Source of the DNA: Natronogracilivirga saccharolytica
GTDB taxonomy: Bacteria > Bacteroidota > Rhodothermia > Balneolales > Natronogracilivirgulaceae
Length of the DNA: 64,000 bases
Reading direction: 5' to 3'
NCBI RefSeq assembly: GCF_017921895.1
Contig: NZ_JAFIDN010000004.1
Coordinates: 186,001 to 250,000 of the forward strand
Below are positions 60,572 to 64,000 of this stretch, one piece after another (position 1 is the first letter of the stretch; each line of letters begins with the position of its first letter). Position numbers and translations under genes: made by a program. The notes under the pieces were generated by a model, which was given only the letters and a program-made list of their open reading frames with translations, searched no databases and had not been told where the DNA came from.

Positions 60572-61379
60572 AAACCGGCAGTCTGCGGACGGCCACATTT
60601 TTATCTCTGATGTCCATCTGGGTGCCTTTGACGATCAGCATAATGAGCGTCTTGAAGAAGAGCTTATGCGGCTGGTATCTTATTGTGAGGAAAACGGGCT
60701 GAGGATTACGCTGCTTGGTGATTTTTTTGACTACTGGATGGAGTACGGCGATGAGCCGCCTCCGGTTGGAAAAAAGATTTTACAGCATTTCCGGGAATTT
60801 CATGAGCGTACGGGTAGTCACACCCTGTTTGTGACTGGTAATCATGATAACTGGACCAATGGTTATCTTCCGTCACTCGGGTTTGACATGGAACACGAAT
60901 ACCGAATTATTCAGGTTGGTGCAAGATCCTGTATGGTCTTGCACGGAGACGGTCTGACTGCCCCTGAAATGAAATTGCCCAGACCGTTGGTGCATCGTTT
61001 CCTCAGAAATTCGTATTTTACGTTAATATACCGTGCCATATTACCCCGTCGTTTGGGATGGCATTTGATGAAGACCTTCTCAGGGATGAGCAGATGGAAG
61101 CAGAATCCGGAACGAATGACTGAAAACCGAAACAAACTGGATCGCTGGGCAGCAAACCGGGTTACATCAGACCCCGATATACATGCCATTATTTACGGGC
61201 ACCACCATTCTGCAAGACTGGAAAAACATAACGGCAACATTAGCATGAACTGCGGATTTTTCGGCCGCGACAGAATTGCAGGTCTGCATACCAACGGAAA
61301 ATTCAAACTCGTTAAATGGGAGGCAGACACTTACGATTTGCAGACCGTTAACACCGAGGAGTTATCAGGAAATGAGTAA
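60522..61379 (+). CDS. LpxH-like UDP-2,3-diacylglucosamine diphosphatase
   Basis: 285 residues by the GTG at 60522, 276 by a TTG at 60549; no ATG suits. It has the calcineurin-type metal motifs FISDVHLGAFDD, LLGDFFDYWMEYG, TGNHDNWTNGY, LHGDGLTAPEM and YGHHHSARLEKHNG. These match LpxH-type hydrolases that release lipid X in lipid A synthesis. It overlaps the prenyl synthase gene by up to 50 bp and the PBP gene by 8 bp. Confidence 0.82.
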   Translation: MTSSPSLSGLLSTEKNKNRQSADGHIFISDVHLGAFDDQHNERLEEELMRLVSYCEENGLRITLLGDFFDYWMEYGDEPPPVGKKILQHFREFHERTGSHTLFVTGNHDNWTNGYLPSLGFDMEHEYRIIQVGARSCMVLHGDGLTAPEMKLPRPLVHRFLRNSYFTLIYRAILPRRLGWHLMKTFSGMSRWKQNPERMTENRNKLDRWAANRVTSDPDIHAIIYGHHHSARLEKHNGNISMNCGFFGRDRIAGLHTNGKFKLVKWEADTYDLQTVNTEELSGNE

Positions 61380-63813
61380 TAAGGACTTTGGACCAATAGA
61401 CATGGACCGTTATTTAAATGATCCGGTCTACCGCCGCGAAATGGCGGAAAAGCGTAAACAGCAAGGGGAGAACACCTCCGGTTCCGGTGCTGAAAAGGAT
61501 GATAAACCATCCGGAAGGCGGGTTTCCTCCAGGCGGTTTGGAAAGTCCGGAGCTTCTGAAGCAAGTGCAACATCTTCAGGAAAAAAGCCGGGAAACGGCA
61601 AACGCAGCGGTTCAGGTTCCGGCATTGGCTGGAGACATATCATGGGTGTATTCGGGGGCATAGTTATCGGAGGACTGGTGCTGGGATTTTTCGGATTTTT
61701 GTACCTGGCTCAGGGTCTGCCGTCCATTGAGGAGCTTGAAAATCCGCAAACAGACATGGCGAGTTTTGTAGTCAGCAGTGACGGACAGGTACTGGACAAG
61801 TATTTTACCGAAAACCGGACCTACATCAGCTATGATAATATTTCTCAGAATGCCATAGACGCGCTGGTTGCAACAGAAGATCATCGTTTTTATGATCACT
61901 GGGGTGTGGACCTCTACCGTACACTGGCCATCCCCTATCATATGATTCGCGGGAATCCGCAGGGTGGCTCAACCATTTCGCAGCAGCTGGCGAGAAACCT
62001 TTACAGGTCCATCGGACGCGAGGTAAGCGTAACGCGAAAATTGCGTGAGATCATTACAGCGATACAAATTGAACAGAATTATACCAAACAGGAGATTATC
62101 GAAATGTACCTGAACACTGTTGAATTCAGCAACAGTGCCTTTGGTATAGAATCAGCTTCACACACGCATTTCAACAAACCTGCCAGTGACCTCACCGTAC
62201 CGGAAGCTGCTACATTGATTGGCAGCCTTCAGGCCGTGTCCGCGCTGAACCCGCGAAGCCAGCCGGAACGATCGATGCAGCGACGCAATGTGGTAATGTC
62301 ACAAATGGCGCGTCACGGGTTTATTACTCAGGAGGAATTTGCACAATACCGTTACGCCCCGATGGAGCTCGATTACAATCCCCCCTTCCGTAGCGGACGG
62401 GAAAGCCGCTATTTCGGAGAGTACGTCCGCCAGCAGATTCAGGACTGGGCTAATGAAAACGGTTATGATCTGTACAGGGATGGTCTTGTCATTCATACCA
62501 CAATCGACTCCCGCATGCAGCGCTTCGCAGAAGAAGGTCTCAGGAGACAGCTCGCCATGCATCAGAGAAGCTTTGAGCGCGAGTGGACGTCAAGCGGCAG
62601 TAATGAGTATATGGACAAACTGTGGGATGAATACCCCAGAATTCTTGACAGTTTTCTGGCAGAAACAGAGAAGTTTTATCAGTACCAGCAGGAAGATATC
62701 GGCGATCGTGATGAAATTATTAACAAGCTCAAGACAGATGAGGCATTTGTAGACTCTGTCAAACGTGCCAGAACGCGCCTTGAAGCCGGTTTTGTGGCTA
62801 TAGATCCGACCAATGGCAATATCAGGGCATGGGTTGGCGGATCCGACTACGGGTCCATACAGCGTGATAACGTGAATCAGCTTCGCAGACAAACCGGGTC
62901 TACTTTCAAGCCGTTCGTATACGCCGTGGCCATAGACCATGGTTACCAGCCATATCATCGTTTCTCGAAATATCCGGTTAACTTTTTTGACGCAAGCGGT
63001 GACCGCTGGTCTCCGAGGGATCCGGTTATTCCCAGCGGGCCGGAGATGATGACGCTCAGGGAAGGTATTGGCCGCAGTCTCAACAATGTGACTGTAAGAC
63101 TGCTTCCAGAACTGGCCGGGTCACCAGGAACCAACCGGCTTGAAGACCTCCGCCCTGCCGGTGAAAAAATAGCGGATTTTGCAAAAAGGATGGGAATGAA
63201 TAAAACGCCTATTCATACCAATCCCGCTATTGCTCTTGGAACAGCCCACTCAAGCCTGCTTGAGCTGACAAGTGCCTACACAACATTTGCCAACATGGGC
63301 GTTCATATAGAACCTTATGCCGTTACCCGTATCGAAGACTCTGAAGGCAATGTGCTTCAGGAATTTCAGTCTGAACACCAGCAAGAGGTAATTAGTCCGG
63401 AAACGGCCTATATCATGGTCGACATGATGAGAGGTGTCATTCGCGGGGGCGATGGCTGGTATGGAACCGGCAACCGGCTGAACTGGATGTTCAACATATC
63501 CCAGGATATTGCCGGTAAGACGGGTACAACTCAGAACAGTGCCGACAACTGGTTTGTTGCCATGATGCCGCACCTCGTTGCCGGTGCATGGGTAGGCGGA
63601 GAGGACCGCCGTATCCGGTTTCCACAGGGAACACAGGTAGGCCAGGGCGCCCGGACAGCATTGCCCATAGTAGGCGAGTTTATTCAAAGCGCGTCTGAAG
63701 ATCCGACTATTCCCTGGAGCCGTGAGGCTTTTGAGCAGCCTCAGGGATTTATAATGGAACAGCCACCCGAGGACGAGGAAGAGCCGACAAGACCCAGCAG
63801 AATAAGCTGGTAA
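61372..63813 (+). CDS. PBP1a-family bifunctional penicillin-binding protein
   Basis: 813 residues from ATG 61372 (MSNKDFGPIDMDRYL); the ATGAGTAA overlaps the upstream stop. A cytoplasmic Ser/Gly-rich region (~40-85) precedes one membrane helix (~88-115). The GT51 glycosyltransferase has catalytic Glu169 in ATEDHRFYDHWG and STISQQLARNLYR. The transpeptidase has Ser510 in TGSTFKPF, a SLNN motif and AGKTGTTQNSADNW. It polymerises and cross-links peptidoglycan outside the membrane. The tail is Pro/Glu-rich. Confidence 0.95.
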   Translation: MSNKDFGPIDMDRYLNDPVYRREMAEKRKQQGENTSGSGAEKDDKPSGRRVSSRRFGKSGASEASATSSGKKPGNGKRSGSGSGIGWRHIMGVFGGIVIGGLVLGFFGFLYLAQGLPSIEELENPQTDMASFVVSSDGQVLDKYFTENRTYISYDNISQNAIDALVATEDHRFYDHWGVDLYRTLAIPYHMIRGNPQGGSTISQQLARNLYRSIGREVSVTRKLREIITAIQIEQNYTKQEIIEMYLNTVEFSNSAFGIESASHTHFNKPASDLTVPEAATLIGSLQAVSALNPRSQPERSMQRRNVVMSQMARHGFITQEEFAQYRYAPMELDYNPPFRSGRESRYFGEYVRQQIQDWANENGYDLYRDGLVIHTTIDSRMQRFAEEGLRRQLAMHQRSFEREWTSSGSNEYMDKLWDEYPRILDSFLAETEKFYQYQQEDIGDRDEIINKLKTDEAFVDSVKRARTRLEAGFVAIDPTNGNIRAWVGGSDYGSIQRDNVNQLRRQTGSTFKPFVYAVAIDHGYQPYHRFSKYPVNFFDASGDRWSPRDPVIPSGPEMMTLREGIGRSLNNVTVRLLPELAGSPGTNRLEDLRPAGEKIADFAKRMGMNKTPIHTNPAIALGTAHSSLLELTSAYTTFANMGVHIEPYAVTRIEDSEGNVLQEFQSEHQQEVISPETAYIMVDMMRGVIRGGDGWYGTGNRLNWMFNISQDIAGKTGTTQNSADNWFVAMMPHLVAGAWVGGEDRRIRFPQGTQVGQGARTALPIVGEFIQSASEDPTIPWSREAFEQPQGFIMEQPPEDEEEPTRPSRISW

Positions 63814-63821
63814 ATCAATAC

Positions 63822-63859
63822 TTCCCTGGAAATCCAGCAATCAGAATTCTTCCAGGGAA
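63822..63859. terminator. 10-bp hairpin between PBP and the next gene
   Basis: TTCCCTGGAA (63822-63831) and TTCCAGGGAA (63850-63859) are perfect inverted copies around an 18-nt loop. The stem lies just after the PBP stop and before the end of a convergent gene. There is no T-run, so Rho-independent action is not clear. Confidence 0.35.
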
Positions 63860-63896
63860 CAACCTGCATAGTTTTGCAGATCAACAAGTTACCCGG

Positions 63897-64000
63897 TCAG
63901 CTCTTTGCCAGTTTAATTCGGTTTTTTATTATCCGGAGCTCCCGGTAATATCTTTTGTACTCCTCGGTGTATACTTTGTGCTCCTTCAGTCCTGACTCAG
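63897..64000 (-). CDS. partial hypothetical protein, C-terminal end
   Basis: Only the last 33 residues plus stop are in the window. The reading ends in ESGLKEHKVYTEEYKRYYRE and then LRIIKNRIKLAKS. The sequence is highly charged and helical, perhaps part of a coiled coil. It is on the minus strand, convergent with the PBP gene. The family cannot be told from this fragment. Confidence 0.45.
   Translation of the reverse strand, partial: ESGLKEHKVYTEEYKRYYRELRIIKNRIKLAKS

Noticed and set aside
63250-63840. 196-residue minus-strand reading frame
   Set aside because: It is antisense to the transpeptidase domain of the PBP; Cys- and His-rich composition suggests a shadow.

Overview
The window is about 64 kb of densely packed bacterial chromosome with roughly 48% GC. 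It carries around 60 genes, most of them core metabolism and information processing. The gene content points to the Bacteroidota-Balneolota-Rhodothermota side of the tree, probably Balneolota. The pointers are a bacillithiol gene (bshC), a small Hc1-type histone-like protein, an N-truncated NuoG, a lipid A type metallophosphatase, NagZ-like and M1 exoenzymes with lipoprotein or export signals, A-rich leaders with few Shine-Dalgarno sites, and acidic proteins. This placement is an inference from gene content. No rRNA, tRNA, CRISPR array, prophage or insertion sequence was seen.

Layout: (1) 0-3.6 kb, minus strand: a bifunctional-nuclease gene, bshC, a 5-formyl-THF cyclo-ligase and a PspC-domain protein. 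(2) 4-11.3 kb, plus strand: nuoABCDEFGH, a complex I operon that stops at nuoH, with nuoI-N absent. (3) 11.4-15.6 kb, plus strand: mtaB, a two-copy 120-bp palindromic repeat, a family-4-like uracil-DNA glycosylase that lacks most Fe-S cysteines, and dnaB. (4) 15.5-21.2 kb, minus strand: glgA-glgC (glycogen), a lipoprotein nucleotidase and a queuosine-mannosyltransferase homologue. (5) 21.5-23.7 kb, plus strand: a NatA/NatB-like ABC exporter. (6) 23.7-27.2 kb, minus strand: hisN-like phosphatase, a peptidase-dead M1-like/HEAT protein and a small orphan protein. (7) 27.4-31 kb: tex facing trmH and a response regulator. (8) 31.2-35.4 kb, minus strand: lysA, threonine aldolase, an MFS transporter and a nucleophile-less alpha/beta hydrolase-like protein. 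(9) 35.5-41.5 kb, plus strand: penicillin-acylase family protein, NagZ-like GH3, a two-domain cytidine deaminase, an amino-acid-kinase-like protein and the Hc1 gene. (10) 41.6-45.2 kb: M42 peptidase, HD phosphohydrolase and a FecR-domain lipoprotein. (11) 45.2-59.4 kb, minus strand: one long co-directional run from pfkA and pgi through a deoxynucleoside kinase, DUF177-rpmF-plsX-fabH-fabD-fabG-acpP-fabF-rnc, then ilvE, thyA, folA and an active M1 peptidase. (12) 59.5-63.8 kb, plus strand: polyprenyl synthase, LpxH-like hydrolase and a PBP1a-type enzyme, with overlapping genes that suggest coordinated envelope synthesis.

No obvious new defence or mobile system is present. The parts most worth a second look are a set of apparently inactivated or remodelled enzymes (an M1 fold without HEXXH, an alpha/beta hydrolase without the Ser nucleophile, a cytidine deaminase whose degenerate half comes first, an amino-acid-kinase fold without its Gly-rich loop, and a uracil-DNA glycosylase without Fe-S ligands). 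Also notable are the 120-bp tandem element with compensatory changes in its hairpins, the incomplete nuo operon and the bacterial QTMAN homologue.
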